A stretch of DNA of 64,000 nt from Stappia sediminis (GCF_009826895.1 NZ_WUMV01000003.1:553501-617500), one strand, 5' to 3'. Shown: positions 1 through 10,944, numbered from the stretch's first letter. A program made the numbers and translations. The notes: generated by a model not told the origin, from the letters alone.

Positions 1-1
1 C

Positions 2-3000
2 GCGGGCGATGTCACCGTTGTCGAGGTCGTTAACGACAACATGCCGTTCCTGGTCGATTCCGTCATGGCGGAGTTGCAGGACAGCGGGCTGGAAGTGCGC
101 CTCGTGCTGCATCCGATCCTGATGGTCGAGCGCGACGGGGACGGCAAGCTGCTCGCCTGCCACGGCAAGTTTACGGGCGCGGAAAAGAAGGACGTCCGCA
201 AGGAAAGCCTCATCCATATCCACGTTGCGCGCATCGATGCGGAAATGGAGCGAAGCGGCCTGATGGAGCGGATGGACGGCGTGATGAACGACGTCCGCCG
301 CGCGGTGACGGACTGGACGGACATGCGCGGCCGCCTGCAGCGGGCGATCTCGACCTACAAGGAAAGCCCGCCGCCTTTCGCCGCCGACGATCTGGCCGAG
401 GCCGTGCAGTTTCTGGAGTGGATGGAGGCCGACAACTTCATCCTGCTCGGCATGCGCGAATACCACTTCGAAGGGGGTGCGCAGCGCGGAGAGCTTTCGC
501 ACAAGGAAGGCACCGGCCTCGGCCTTTTGAAGGACCCGAATGTGAGGGTCTTGCGGCGCGGGTCCGAATTCGTGGTGATCACGCCGGAAATCCGCGAATT
601 CCTGATGAAGCCGGAGCCTCTAATCATCGCCAAGGCCAATGTGAAGAGCCGGGTGCACCGGCGCGTTCACATGGATTATGTCGGCGTGAAGCTTTTCGAC
701 GATAGCGGCGAGCTTTGCGGGGAACTCAGGATCGTCGGCCTCTTCACGGCGACCGCTTATACGCTTTCCACGCGCTCGATCCCCTATCTCAGGCGCAAGG
801 TCGACAGCGTCTTCTCGCGCGCCGGCTACGAGCCGGAAAGCCATTCCGGCCGTGCGCTCATGAACATCATGGAAGGTTATCCGCGCGATGAGCTGTTCCA
901 GATCGATCCCGAGCTTTTCTACCAGTTCTCGATGGCGATCCTGCAGCTTGAGGAGCGTCCGCGCATTCGCGTGCTCGCCCGGCGCGACCGGTTCGACCGC
1001 TACGTTTCGATCCTCAGCTTCGTCCCGCGCGACCGTTATTCCACGGAAATGCGCCTGAAGATCGGCCACTACCTCGCCGATGTCTTCGACGGCCGCCTGT
1101 CCGCCTGGTATGTCACCTATCCCGAAGGCCCGCTTGCGCGCGTTCATTTCATCATCGGCCGCTATGAAGGCGAAACGCCGAACCCGAGCCAGGAGGAACT
1201 GGAGCAGGCGGTTTCGGAGATCGTGCGCACCTGGGCGGACGACCTGAAGGAGGTGCTGCGCACCGCCTATGGCGGCAACCGCGCCATAGAGGAAGCGCGC
1301 CGCTACGCCGATGCCTTTCAGGAAGGCTACAAGGAGATATTCTCCGCCGAAACCGCGATCCAGGACATTCGCGTCATCGAGAAGCTATCGAAGCGGCGCG
1401 ATACCTCGATCCGTTTCACCCGCAGGCTGGACGATGCGCCCAACCGGCTGACGCTCAAGGTCTTCCACCACGAAAAGCCGATCCCGCTTTCCGCCCGCGT
1501 TCCGATCCTGGAAAACATGGGCTTCCGCGTCATCAACGAGCGGACCTACCGGATAACGCCGGCGGACCGGCCGCTTGCCTATTTGCACGAGACGACGCTG
1601 GAACCGACCACGGGCGGCGATATCGCTCTCTCCGACGACGAGCGCGAGCGGCTGGAGGCGCTTTTCATCGCCATCTGGCAAAGCCGCGCGGAATCGGACG
1701 GCTACAATGCGCTTGTGCTGTCGGCCGGCCTTGCCTGGCGCGACATCGCCATGCTGCGCGCGCTCTCGCGCTATCTGCGTCAGGCCGGCATCCGCTTCTC
1801 CGAGGACTACATGTGGGGCACGCTGAACCGCTATGCGGACATAACGCGCCAGCTCGTCGAATTGTTCCACATCCGCTTCGATCCCGCGCATGAGGACGGG
1901 GACCGTTCGCTCGGTGCCGCGCGCCTTGAGCAGGAGTTGACGGCCGCCTTCGACCAGGTGGAAAGCCTTGACGACGACCGTATCCTTCGCCGCTTCCAGA
2001 ACGTCATCGACGCGATGTTGCGGACGAATTTCTATCAGCTCGACGTTCACGGGCAGCCGAAGCCGACTTTCGCCTTCAAGCTCGATCCGCGCCGGCTGGA
2101 GGAGCTGCCGGAACCAAGGCCGTTCCGCGAGATTTCCGTTTATTCGCCGCGGGTGGAAGGCGTTCACCTTCGCTTCGGCAAGGTCGCGCGCGGCGGCCTT
2201 CGCTGGTCGGACCGTCCGCAGGACTTCCGCACGGAAATACTGGGCCTTGTAAAGGCGCAGCAGGTGAAGAATGCCGTCATCGTGCCGGTCGGCGCGAAGG
2301 GCGGCTTCGTGCCCAAATGGCTTCCCGCCGGCGGCTCGCGCGAGGAGATTTTCGCCGAAGGCACGGAAGCCTACAAGATCTTCATCTCGTCGCTGCTCGA
2401 CGTGACCGACAATCTGGATGGCGATACGGTCTGGCCGCCAGAGCTTGTCGTGCGCCACGATGACGACGACCCCTATCTGGTGGTGGCCGCCGACAAGGGC
2501 ACGGCGACCTTCTCCGACACCGCGAACGAGATTTCGACCGACCGCAATTTCTGGCTTGGCGATGCCTTCGCCTCCGGCGGATCCGCAGGTTACGACCACA
2601 AGAAGATGGGCATTACCGCGCGCGGCGCCTGGGAGGCGGTGAAACGCCACTTCCGGGAAATGGACCGCGACATTCAGACGGAGCCCTTCACGGTCGCCGG
2701 CGTGGGCGACATGTCGGGCGACGTCTTCGGCAACGGCATGCTCTTGTCCAAGGCGATCAGGCTGGTCGCGGCCTTCGACCACCGCGACATCTTCTTCGAT
2801 CCGAATCCCGATCCCGAATCCTCCTGGAACGAGCGCAAGCGCGTGTTCGACCTCGGCCGCTCGTCGTGGAACGACTATAACGCCGCACTGATATCCGAAG
2901 GTGGCGGCGTCTTCTCGCGCGCGGCAAAGTCCATTCCCCTGTCGAAGCAGATTCAGGAACTTCTGGGCCTGGAAAAGACGAAGGCGACGCCGCAGGAGGT

Positions 3001-4555
3001 GATGAGCGCGATCCTGAAGATGAAGGTGGATCTCTTCTGGTTCGGCGGCATCGGCACCTACGTGCGCGCAAGCGAGGAGACGGACGCCGATGCGGGCGAC
3101 CGCGCCAACGATCCGATCCGCGTGACGGCCGCCGAACTCGGCGCCAAGGTTGTCGGCGAAGGCGCCAACCTCGGCATGACGCAGAAGGCGCGTATCGAGT
3201 TCAATCGCAACGGCGGGCACTGCAATTCCGACGCCATCGACAATTCGGCGGGCGTCAATTCCTCCGACATGGAGGTCAACATCAAGATCGCGCTGGGCAC
3301 CGCCGTCAGGTCCGGCAAGCTCGATATCTACGACCGGAACCGCCTGCTAGCGGACATGACGGATGACGTCGCTTCGCTGGTCCTGCGCAACAACTACCTG
3401 CAAACGCTTTCGCTTTCGCTCGCCGCGCGGCGCGGGCTTGAGGATTTCGGCTACCAGGCGCGCATGATGCAGCGGCTGGAGGCCGCCGGCCACCTGAACC
3501 GCGAGGTGGAAGAACTCCCGGACGACAATCAACTGCGCGGCATGGAAAAGGCGGGCCTTACGCTCACGCGCCCTGAAATCGCGGTGCTGCTTGCCTATGC
3601 CAAGATCCTGCTCTTCGACGATCTTCTGGCAAGCCCGGTTCCCGACGACAGCTACCTCGGCAAGGAGCTTTTCCGCTATTTCCCCGAGGCCATGCGCGAG
3701 GAATACGCCGAAGAGCTTTCCGGCCATCGCCTGCGCCGGGAAATCATCGCGACCATGCTCGCCAACTCCATGATCAACCGTGGCGGGCCGACCTATCTGA
3801 CGAGGATTTCCGACCAGACGGGAGCGGAAGCGCCGCAGATCGCGCAAGCCTTCGCCGCCGTTCGCGACGCCTTCGGCCTGACGGACCTGAACGGCGAGAT
3901 AGACGCGCTCGACAACAAGATCTCGGGCGCACTGCAGCTTGAGCTTTATTCCGCCGTGCAGAACCTCGTCCTCGGCCAGACGGTCTGGTTCCTGCGCAAT
4001 ATCTCCTTTGCCGAGGGCATCGAGGCGATTGTCAATCGCTTCCGGCCCGGCATCGTCGGCCTTGCGGCGAAATTCGCCGAAATAGCGCCCGTCGGCATGG
4101 TGGAGCGGCTGCAGGCGGAAGTCATGCGCCTGACCGATGGCGGCGTGCCGGGCGAACTGGCCGACCGGATCGCCCGCCTGCCGGGCGAGGCGGCCATACC
4201 CGATATCGTCCTCATTTCCGAGGAATCCGGCCGCGAGCTGGAGGATGTCGCGCGCACATATTTCGATGTGGCGGCGCATTTCCGCCTCGGCGCGATGGAC
4301 CAGCAGGCCCGCTCCATGGAGCTTCGCGATTATTACGACGGGCTTGCGCTCGACAGGGCTCGGGCGACGCTCGATATCGCGCAGCGCCGCCTGACCCTGG
4401 ATGCGCTGGAGGCGGATGGCCTTGAAAACTGGCTTGAAGCCAACGAGCTGCGGGTGAAGCGCACGTCCCGGGCTGCCGGAGAGATCATGGACGGCGAATT
4501 GACCGTCTCCAAGTTCTCCGTCGCGGCCAGCCTCTTTGCCGAGCTTGCGCGCTGA
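2..4555 (+). CDS. gdh: NAD-specific glutamate dehydrogenase, large type (5' end truncated by window)
   Basis: Oxidative deamination of L-glutamate to 2-oxoglutarate with NAD+, a cytoplasmic catabolic role. The frame is open from base 2, reading AGDVTVVEVVNDNMPFLVDS, so the first in-frame ATG at 41 is internal and the true start lies upstream of the window. About 1517 residues are present; the family (about 1600 aa, 180-kDa type) suggests under 100 are missing. The catalytic core is recognisable: GGLRWSDRPQDFRTEI, then VPVGAKGGFVPK with the catalytic-lysine region, and GDMSGDVFGNGML in the nucleotide-binding part. Long N-terminal ACT-like and C-terminal helical regions flank the core. The stop codon shares one base with the start of the next gene, so the two are probably co-transcribed. 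Confidence 0.95.
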   Translation, partial: AGDVTVVEVVNDNMPFLVDSVMAELQDSGLEVRLVLHPILMVERDGDGKLLACHGKFTGAEKKDVRKESLIHIHVARIDAEMERSGLMERMDGVMNDVRRAVTDWTDMRGRLQRAISTYKESPPPFAADDLAEAVQFLEWMEADNFILLGMREYHFEGGAQRGELSHKEGTGLGLLKDPNVRVLRRGSEFVVITPEIREFLMKPEPLIIAKANVKSRVHRRVHMDYVGVKLFDDSGELCGELRIVGLFTATAYTLSTRSIPYLRRKVDSVFSRAGYEPESHSGRALMNIMEGYPRDELFQIDPELFYQFSMAILQLEERPRIRVLARRDRFDRYVSILSFVPRDRYSTEMRLKIGHYLADVFDGRLSAWYVTYPEGPLARVHFIIGRYEGETPNPSQEELEQAVSEIVRTWADDLKEVLRTAYGGNRAIEEARRYADAFQEGYKEIFSAETAIQDIRVIEKLSKRRDTSIRFTRRLDDAPNRLTLKVFHHEKPIPLSARVPILENMGFRVINERTYRITPADRPLAYLHETTLEPTTGGDIALSDDERERLEALFIAIWQSRAESDGYNALVLSAGLAWRDIAMLRALSRYLRQAGIRFSEDYMWGTLNRYADITRQLVELFHIRFDPAHEDGDRSLGAARLEQELTAAFDQVESLDDDRILRRFQNVIDAMLRTNFYQLDVHGQPKPTFAFKLDPRRLEELPEPRPFREISVYSPRVEGVHLRFGKVARGGLRWSDRPQDFRTEILGLVKAQQVKNAVIVPVGAKGGFVPKWLPAGGSREEIFAEGTEAYKIFISSLLDVTDNLDGDTVWPPELVVRHDDDDPYLVVAADKGTATFSDTANEISTDRNFWLGDAFASGGSAGYDHKKMGITARGAWEAVKRHFREMDRDIQTEPFTVAGVGDMSGDVFGNGMLLSKAIRLVAAFDHRDIFFDPNPDPESSWNERKRVFDLGRSSWNDYNAALISEGGGVFSRAAKSIPLSKQIQELLGLEKTKATPQEVMSAILKMKVDLFWFGGIGTYVRASEETDADAGDRANDPIRVTAAELGAKVVGEGANLGMTQKARIEFNRNGGHCNSDAIDNSAGVNSSDMEVNIKIALGTAVRSGKLDIYDRNRLLADMTDDVASLVLRNNYLQTLSLSLAARRGLEDFGYQARMMQRLEAAGHLNREVEELPDDNQLRGMEKAGLTLTRPEIAVLLAYAKILLFDDLLASPVPDDSYLGKELFRYFPEAMREEYAEELSGHRLRREIIATMLANSMINRGGPTYLTRISDQTGAEAPQIAQAFAAVRDAFGLTDLNGEIDALDNKISGALQLELYSAVQNLVLGQTVWFLRNISFAEGIEAIVNRFRPGIVGLAAKFAEIAPVGMVERLQAEVMRLTDGGVPGELADRIARLPGEAAIPDIVLISEESGRELEDVARTYFDVAAHFRLGAMDQQARSMELRDYYDGLALDRARATLDIAQRRLTLDALEADGLENWLEANELRVKRTSRAAGEIMDGELTVSKFSVAASLFAELAR

Positions 4556-5931
4556 TGAACATTGCCGGGGTGGATGCCGAGCCGATGGCCGGGCGCAAGG
4601 CCGTCGGCGGCTGGCTCCTGTTCGACTGGGCGACGCAGCCGGTCCACACGCTGGTGACGACCTTCGTCTTCGGTCCGTTCTTCGCCTCGGCAATCGCGTC
4701 GACACCGGCTGAAGGGCAGACGCTCTGGGGCTATGCCACGGCCGCCGCCGGGCTGTGCATCGCGCTTCTTGCGCCCGTCCTCGGTGCGATCGCGGATCGC
4801 ACGGGTGCGCGAAAGCCCTGGATCGCGGCCTTTTCGGTGCCGCTCGTCATCGGCTGCCTGATGCTCTGGTGGACGCTGCCCGGTTCGCCGTATGCGGTGG
4901 CGGTCGCGCTCATCGGCTTCGTGGTCGCAACGATCGGGGTGGAATTCGCCACCGTTTTCACGAATGCGATGATGCCGGATCTCGTCCCTAAAAGCCGGCT
5001 CGGGCGGCTCTCCGGGTCCGGCTGGGCGCTGGGCTATGCCGGCGGGCTCGTGTCGCTTGTCATCGCGCTCGGCTTCATGGCCGCGAACCCGGATACGGGC
5101 CGCACGCTTTTGGGGTTTGCGCCGATCCTGGGTCTCGATGCGGCAACGGGAGGGGGCGACCGCGCTTCCGGCCCGTTCTCGGCTATCTGGTATCTCGTCT
5201 TCGTCGCGCCGCTTTTCCTTTTCACGCCGGATGTGGCGAAGCGCTCGGCGCTTGCGCCTGCTGTGCGTGCCGGCCTTTCGGATCTGAAGGAAACGTTCCT
5301 GAAGGCGCGCTCCCACAGGCCGATGCTGATCTTCCTTGCCGCCAACATGATCTACAAGGACGGGCTTGTGGCGCTCTTCGCCTTCGGCGGCATTTACGCC
5401 GCCGGCGCGCTCGGCTGGACGACCATCGAGATCGGCACCTTCGGCATATTGCTCACGATCACCGGCACGATCGGTGCCGTCGTCGGCGGCAGGCTCGATG
5501 ACCTGCTCGGGCCGAAGGCGGTGATTTCGGGCGCGCTCCTGATCCTGATCTTCTGCGGGCTCGGCCTCGTTTCGGTCGACCGGGACACGGTGTTCTTCGT
5601 GGTGGATGTGGCACCGAATTCCGGCGGGCTGTTCGCCTCCGCTCCGGAAGTCGTCTTTCTGATCCTCGGTGGTTTTCTCGGTGCCGCGGCAGGTCCGCTC
5701 CAGGCGGCCTCGCGAACGCTTCTCGTGCATCTCGCCCCGCCGGGCGAAATGACCCGTCACTTCGGTCTCTTTGCGCTTTCGGGCAAGATCACGAGCTTCC
5801 TCGCGCCGTTTACGGTCAGCGTCGTGACAGGTGCGACAGGCAGCCAGGCGGCGGGGATATCCGTCATCCTCGCCTTCTTCACGCTAGGCCTCGTGCTGCT
5901 CGCGCGGGTGGACGACCCGCGCGAGCGATAA
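4555..5931 (+). CDS. UMF1-type (Atg22-like) MFS transporter
   Basis: A 458-aa polytopic inner-membrane protein with about 12 hydrophobic segments. The N-terminal WLLFDWATQPVHTLVTTFVF and the loop motif GAIADRTGARKPW are typical of the UMF1/Atg22-like branch of the major facilitator superfamily, often annotated as putative efflux or amino-acid exporters. The ATG overlaps the TGA of the glutamate dehydrogenase by one base, indicating coupled translation. The pairing makes an amino-acid-related substrate plausible, but nothing in the sequence fixes it. It converges on purH with only 13 bases between the two stop codons and no hairpin. Confidence 0.85.
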   Translation: MNIAGVDAEPMAGRKAVGGWLLFDWATQPVHTLVTTFVFGPFFASAIASTPAEGQTLWGYATAAAGLCIALLAPVLGAIADRTGARKPWIAAFSVPLVIGCLMLWWTLPGSPYAVAVALIGFVVATIGVEFATVFTNAMMPDLVPKSRLGRLSGSGWALGYAGGLVSLVIALGFMAANPDTGRTLLGFAPILGLDAATGGGDRASGPFSAIWYLVFVAPLFLFTPDVAKRSALAPAVRAGLSDLKETFLKARSHRPMLIFLAANMIYKDGLVALFAFGGIYAAGALGWTTIEIGTFGILLTITGTIGAVVGGRLDDLLGPKAVISGALLILIFCGLGLVSVDRDTVFFVVDVAPNSGGLFASAPEVVFLILGGFLGAAAGPLQAASRTLLVHLAPPGEMTRHFGLFALSGKITSFLAPFTVSVVTGATGSQAAGISVILAFFTLGLVLLARVDDPRER

Positions 5932-5944
5932 TCCCTCCGCTGGT

Positions 5945-7561
5945 TTAATGCCGGAAGTGGCGCATGCCGGTGAAGACCATGGCAAGGCCGGCTTCGTCGG
6001 CGGCCTTGATCACCTCGTCGTCACGCATGGAGCCGCCCGGCTGAATGACGGCGGTCGCGCCCGCTTCGGCTGCCGAAAGCAGGCCGTCGGCGAAGGGGAA
6101 AAAGGCATCGGAAGCGACAACGCAGCCCTTGGTCAGCGGCTCGCCAAACCCGGCTGCTTCCGCTGCGTCCTGCGCCTTGCGGGCGGCGATCCGCGCGCTG
6201 TCGACGCGGCTCATCTGGCCGGCCCCCACGCCGACGGTCGCGCCGTCCTTGGCGTAGACGATGGCGTTCGACTTCACATGCTTCGCCACCCGGAAGGCGA
6301 AGCGCAGATCGGCCATTTCCCGTTCGCTCGGCGCGCGCTTCGTCACGATCTTGAGGTCGAGATCGTCGACGACGCCATTGTCGCGCGACTGCACCAGCAG
6401 CCCGCCGGCAACGCTCTTCACCGCAAGGCCCGGCGCGCGAGGGTCGGCAAGGCCGCCGGTCACGAGCAGGCGCAGGTTCTTCTTGGCGGCGACGAGCTTC
6501 ACGGCTTCGTCGGAAGCATCCGGCGCGATGATCACCTCGGTAAAGGTCTTGACGATTTCTTCCGCCGCTTCTGCGTCAAGCTTATCGTTCAGCGCGACGA
6601 TGCCGCCAAATGCGGAGACAGGATCGCAAAGAAGCGCCTTGTGGTAGGCCTCGGTCAGGCTCGGCGCTTCCGCCACGCCGCAGGGGTTGGCGTGCTTGAT
6701 GATCGCGACCGCCTTCGTGCGTGCCGGATCGAATTCGGACACGAGCTCGAATGCGGCATCCGTGTCGTTGATGTTGTTGTAGGAAAGCGTCTTGCCTTGC
6801 AGCTGGCGGGCGGTCGCCACGCCCGCGCGCTTTTCGCCCGTGACGTAGAAGCCGGCCGCTTGATGCGGGTTCTCGCCGTAGCGCATCACTTCGGCCAGTT
6901 TGCCGCCGATCGCACGGTAACCGGGCGCCTCGGCGCCGATTTCGGTGGCGAGCCAGTTGGAAACCGCCGCGTCATAGGCCGCCGTCCTGGCGAACGCCTT
7001 CTGCGCCAGCGTCTTGCGAAGGCTCAAGGGCACGCTGCCGTTGTTCGCCTCCAAAGCGCCGATGACGCTGGAATAGTCGGATGGGTCGCTCACCACCGTT
7101 ACATAGGCGTGGTTCTTGGCGCCCGCGCGCGTCATCGCAGGGCCGCCGATGTCGATGTTCTCGACGCCGGTCGCATAATCCGCGCCCTTCGCCACCGTCT
7201 CCTCGAATGGGTAGAGATTGACGCACAAAAGGTCGATGCCGGTAATTCCGTGCTGCTTCATCGCGTCCGCGTGTTCGGCATCGTCTCGAATGGCGAGCAG
7301 GGCGCCGTGAACGCCCGGATGCAGCGTCTTCACGCGTCCGTCCATGATCTCGGGAAAGCCCGTCACCTCGGAAACGTCGAGAACGTCGAGCCCGGCTTCC
7401 TTCAAGGCCGCGCGGGTTCCGCCTGTCGACACCAGTTCAACTCCGCGGCTTGCAAGCGCCTTCGCGAAATCGACCAGCCCCGTCTTGTCGGAGACGGACA
7501 GAAGCGCGCGCTTGACGGCAACGAGTTCGGGAGCGGGGACGTGTTTCGACACCACGGCCAT
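5945..7561 (-). CDS. purH: bifunctional AICAR formyltransferase / IMP cyclohydrolase PurH
   Basis: Catalyses the last two steps of de novo IMP synthesis in the cytoplasm. The N-terminal MGS-like IMP cyclohydrolase domain shows [13 protein letters not shown] and [13 protein letters not shown]. The AICAR transformylase half shows [26 protein letters not shown] and a C-terminal FFPFADG. The start [13 protein letters not shown] at 7561 is chosen because it lies just ahead of the conserved fold and gives 538 aa, the usual length; the frame stays open 27 codons further upstream without conservation. It is the last gene of the minus-strand run htpX-rsmB-heparinase-purH. Confidence 0.97.
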   Translation of the reverse strand: MAVVSKHVPAPELVAVKRALLSVSDKTGLVDFAKALASRGVELVSTGGTRAALKEAGLDVLDVSEVTGFPEIMDGRVKTLHPGVHGALLAIRDDAEHADAMKQHGITGIDLLCVNLYPFEETVAKGADYATGVENIDIGGPAMTRAGAKNHAYVTVVSDPSDYSSVIGALEANNGSVPLSLRKTLAQKAFARTAAYDAAVSNWLATEIGAEAPGYRAIGGKLAEVMRYGENPHQAAGFYVTGEKRAGVATARQLQGKTLSYNNINDTDAAFELVSEFDPARTKAVAIIKHANPCGVAEAPSLTEAYHKALLCDPVSAFGGIVALNDKLDAEAAEEIVKTFTEVIIAPDASDEAVKLVAAKKNLRLLVTGGLADPRAPGLAVKSVAGGLLVQSRDNGVVDDLDLKIVTKRAPSEREMADLRFAFRVAKHVKSNAIVYAKDGATVGVGAGQMSRVDSARIAARKAQDAAEAAGFGEPLTKGCVVASDAFFPFADGLLSAAEAGATAVIQPGGSMRDDEVIKAADEAGLAMVFTGMRHFRH

Positions 7562-7690
7562 GGTCTTGAGCCTCACGAGTTTGCAAACGGGGAATGTTGC
7601 TGCGCCTGCTAACACGAACCGAACGAAACTGGAAGGCGGCAATGGGGTGGAGGGGCCGCTGCGGCAATTATTGGCCGGCAGCCGGCAATT

Positions 7691-9469
7691 TCAGAGGTTG
7701 AGTTCGGGAGCCGCACTCTCGCCGACGCGCTTTCTCACCGTTTTCGAGGTCGCGGTGCGGCGAAGCTGCCAGCGCGCTTCGGGTTCTTTCTTCGCCCGCC
7801 CGAAGAGCACGATCTGCTCCGTGCGGCGGTGGCTGTAGACGTCGGAAAGATAGATCGATTCCTCTATCGCCATTTCCGAATGCGGGGCGACGAATTCCCA
7901 CGCCTCGCCGTCGGGACAGACGAGGAGGACGGCGGTGCCCGCGCGCGTGAGGCTCGCCTTCACCTGCGGGTGCAGGTGGAAGCGCACGGCGTATGCGTCC
8001 TCGTTGCCGAGCGTGCTTGTCGGCTTGAACCGGTCGATGCCGTCGATCACCGTACCATCGGCGGAGAGCGTGATGTCGCGCTCATGCACGATGCGGAAAT
8101 GCTCCTGATAGCCGTTGTGGCTCGCGACGACGCGGGTGCCGGCATCGCTTTCCTCGCGGGCGACCGGCACGTTCGTCGGCCCGGAAATGATCGGCGCGCC
8201 CAGCCAGCGCCCGGAATAGCGCCCGCTCAGGAACCGTGCCGAAGAGGTGTCCTCGAAGACGGCGGTGGAATGCGCCGCCGTGGACCGGGCGACCGCGCTC
8301 CAGCGCCCGCGCGAGATGCCGGAAACGCCGCAATTGACGACGAGCCGGTTGCGGCGCGACGAGATTTCGACGGATAGACAGCCCGCGTGCGCGCGGTCGC
8401 TCACGGAAATCGGCGGCGGCTTGCCGGTTTCCATCAGCACGATGGTGTCGCCGCCGGTCAGCCGCTGGTAGCCCGAATGCGGGGCGTTGGAGGGGGCCGC
8501 GCCGCGCGCGTCGTCATAGGCGAGGATCGTGGCGAGCAGATCGGCGGCCGTGGAGCCGCAGCCGTTGAAATGCGCGAATGCTCCGTCGCCGTGCCGGAAG
8601 AAGCGGATCATCGGCATCATCCGGTCGATCCCGGTCATCACGTTCTGCGGTGCCGGCAGGCCCTGCATGCTGAGCGCCTGGCGCACGGGCAGCAGATCGA
8701 CGAGGATTTCGATGAGCGCCGCCGGATTGCGCGAGATGTGCCCGCCGTCCGCGAGGACCTGGCGGGCAAGCTCCTGGTCTAGCCGGCGCAGGCTCTGGCG
8801 CACGAAGCGGTTCTGGCCGGCCATGCAAACGGTTGCCGCCGCAACGGCGATCGCCACGGTCAGGCGCGGCACGCCGTCATGCGTTTCGTTGATCGTCTTG
8901 CGCAGGTAGCGCACCTGCCGGGCCAGCGAGCGCAGGAAGCGGCGGTAGAAGTCCCGGTCGCAGCCTTCCAGGATCAGCGGAGATTGCGAAAGCCACGAGA
9001 GGATGCGCCGTGCGACGACCGGCTCTTCCCACCCGACGGCGTTCCAGCGCCCGCAGGTCTTGATCCAGTCGTCGACGAGCGCGCGGGCATTCTGCCGGGC
9101 GACATTGGTATTGGCGGCGCGCATGTGGCGCAGCCAGCCGAAGCCGTGCAGCGCGCGCGACCAGTCGTCGGACGGCGGCTCGATCTCGAAGGGGGAGCGG
9201 CCTCCGGTCTCGACAAGGTAGCCTGCGAAAAGGAAGCGCCCGGCGTAGATGTCGGCGGCATTGGCTGAATCGGCGGTGCGCAGGTCTTGCGGTGCGATAA
9301 GCAGGCGTGAGGGCGTCGGCGAGAATGGCTGCCAACGGAACATGGGCCCACCGTGGAGCCAGCGCAGGCCCGACTGCCATGCGGAATGGGCAAGCAGCCG
9401 CCACACGCGCGCCTGTTCGGAAACCGCTCCGAACGTCATGCCTTTCCTAAGCCCCCTCGACTGCGACAT
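7691..9469 (-). CDS. heparinase II/III family protein
   Basis: A 592-aa protein with the two-part architecture of polysaccharide lyase-like heparinase II/III proteins: an N-terminal alpha/alpha toroid (helices around NETHDGVPRLTVAIA and DGGHISRNPAALIEIL) and a C-terminal beta-sandwich around HSTAVFEDTSSARF. No classical signal peptide is obvious from the chosen start; a second ATG lies ten codons in (MTFGAVSEQ). The substrate is unknown. Position between rsmB and purH is a conserved rhizobial arrangement and does not itself imply a nucleotide or rRNA role. About 130 bases separate it from purH and 100 from rsmB, so separate promoters are possible. Confidence 0.85.
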   Translation of the reverse strand: MSQSRGLRKGMTFGAVSEQARVWRLLAHSAWQSGLRWLHGGPMFRWQPFSPTPSRLLIAPQDLRTADSANAADIYAGRFLFAGYLVETGGRSPFEIEPPSDDWSRALHGFGWLRHMRAANTNVARQNARALVDDWIKTCGRWNAVGWEEPVVARRILSWLSQSPLILEGCDRDFYRRFLRSLARQVRYLRKTINETHDGVPRLTVAIAVAAATVCMAGQNRFVRQSLRRLDQELARQVLADGGHISRNPAALIEILVDLLPVRQALSMQGLPAPQNVMTGIDRMMPMIRFFRHGDGAFAHFNGCGSTAADLLATILAYDDARGAAPSNAPHSGYQRLTGGDTIVLMETGKPPPISVSDRAHAGCLSVEISSRRNRLVVNCGVSGISRGRWSAVARSTAAHSTAVFEDTSSARFLSGRYSGRWLGAPIISGPTNVPVAREESDAGTRVVASHNGYQEHFRIVHERDITLSADGTVIDGIDRFKPTSTLGNEDAYAVRFHLHPQVKASLTRAGTAVLLVCPDGEAWEFVAPHSEMAIEESIYLSDVYSHRRTEQIVLFGRAKKEPEARWQLRRTATSKTVRKRVGESAAPELNL

Positions 9470-9567
9470 CGCGTCTGATGCCGACTCTTCTACGCTTTTG
9501 AAGCGCTTTAATATGTAAACATTAACGTTAGCAGGCGGTTACCAAAATTTCGGGAAATGCCTTGGCG

Positions 9568-10944
9568 TTATTTTGCGGTTTTTTCGATCCGCGAGGCGAA
9601 GAAGCCGTCGAGGCCGCCATGCTCGGGTGGGTCCATCGGCAGAAGCGATGGCAGGGTTCTGAGGTCGCCGTCAGGGGTGATCGCCCCCTCGATCCCGCCG
9701 ATTTCCGCCGGTTTTACGGGGATGCGCCTTGCGTTCGGCGTGGCGGCGAGAAAGGCCTCGATCCGCTTTTCGCCCTCTTCCGGTTCCAGGGAGCAGGTGC
9801 AAAAGACCATGAGCCCGCCGGGTTTCAGCCAGGCGAAGGCGCGGGTCAGCAGATCTTCCTGGACGGCGGCGAGCATTTCGATGTCGAGCGGTGTTTTCGA
9901 CCAGGCGACGTCCGGGTGGCGGCGAATCGTTCCCGTCGCCGAACACGGCGCGTCCAGCAGGATCGCGTCATAGGGATCGTCCGGCGTGAAGTAGCGCAGG
10001 TCCGTCGCGACGATCGCCGCTTTCAGGCCGAGGCGGGCGAGGTTGCGCTCAAGCCGCTTCAGCCTGCTTGCGGAAATGTCGATCGCGGTGACATCCGCAC
10101 CCATGGCGGCAAGCTGTGCCGTCTTGCCCCCGGGGGCCGCGCAAAGGTCGCCGATGCGCTTGCCAGCGATATCGCCAAGCAGAAGGGCAGGAAGGCTTGC
10201 TGCGGCATCCTGCACCCACCATGCGCCATCGGAAAAGCCTTCCAGGTATTCGACCGGGCCGGAATGCTCGCTCAACCGCACAGTGGCCTTGCCGATCCGC
10301 GTACCGCCCAGCTTTTCCGCCCAGCCGTCGGCATCCTCCTTCACGGTGAGATCCAGGTTGGGCTCGAAAACATGCATGCCCGCGATCGCGGCTGCCGTCT
10401 CCTCGCCAAAGGCCGCGCGCCAGCGGTTGAAGAGCCATTCGGGTGCGGCCAGTTCCGGCTTGTCGAAGGAACCCAGGATTTCCGCCTTTTCCCGCGTCGC
10501 GCGGCGCAGAACGGCGTTCACCAGCCCCTTGTAGGGCAGGCAGCGGCGATCCTTTTCCGACATCGATACGGCAATGTCCACCGCAGCGTGGTCGGGCACA
10601 TCCATGAACAGGATCTGAGCGAGGCCGACATGGAGAAGGTTTTCCACGACGCCTGACTTTTCCGGGATCGGGCGATCCAGAAGCGCGTCGAGTATAGCGG
10701 AGATCTGCCCGCGCCGGCGCAAGGCCGTGCCGAGGATCGCGCGAACGAGCGCCCGGTCGCGCGTATCGAGCGTCTTGAAGCCCGCATGCCCGTTCTGCGG
10801 GTCGACTTCCTGGTCGAGCGGGCGGCCCTTGCCGGTCACGCGGCCCAGAATGTCGCTTGCCGCCTTTCGCGCGACAAGGCCCGGCACCGTCGCGTTACCG
10901 GATTTGCCGTGCCCCTTGGGCGCAGCTTTTTTCCTGTCGGTCAA
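9568..10944 (-). CDS. rsmB: 16S rRNA (cytosine-C5)-methyltransferase RsmB/Fmu family
   Basis: Methylates a cytosine of 16S rRNA (m5C967 in E. coli) using SAM. An N-terminal NusB-like helical domain is followed by a Nol1/Nop2/Sun methyltransferase domain: DLCAAPGGKTAQLAAMG (SAM site), LLDAPCSATGTIRRHPD with the PC motif, and CTCSLEPEEGE with the second cysteine. No ATG or GTG precedes the conserved part. Two TTG codons are possible, at 10983 and 10944; 10944 (reading MTDRKK) is preferred because a GAGAG stretch lies four bases upstream and it leaves a short leader. It follows htpX by roughly 140 bases on the same strand. Confidence 0.92.
   Translation of the reverse strand: MTDRKKAAPKGHGKSGNATVPGLVARKAASDILGRVTGKGRPLDQEVDPQNGHAGFKTLDTRDRALVRAILGTALRRRGQISAILDALLDRPIPEKSGVVENLLHVGLAQILFMDVPDHAAVDIAVSMSEKDRRCLPYKGLVNAVLRRATREKAEILGSFDKPELAAPEWLFNRWRAAFGEETAAAIAGMHVFEPNLDLTVKEDADGWAEKLGGTRIGKATVRLSEHSGPVEYLEGFSDGAWWVQDAAASLPALLLGDIAGKRIGDLCAAPGGKTAQLAAMGADVTAIDISASRLKRLERNLARLGLKAAIVATDLRYFTPDDPYDAILLDAPCSATGTIRRHPDVAWSKTPLDIEMLAAVQEDLLTRAFAWLKPGGLMVFCTCSLEPEEGEKRIEAFLAATPNARRIPVKPAEIGGIEGAITPDGDLRTLPSLLPMDPPEHGGLDGFFASRIEKTAK

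Noticed and set aside
1385..3220. 611-codon open frame antisense to the glutamate dehydrogenase
   Set aside because: Same shadow effect; no recognisable motif and the sense strand encodes the conserved catalytic core.
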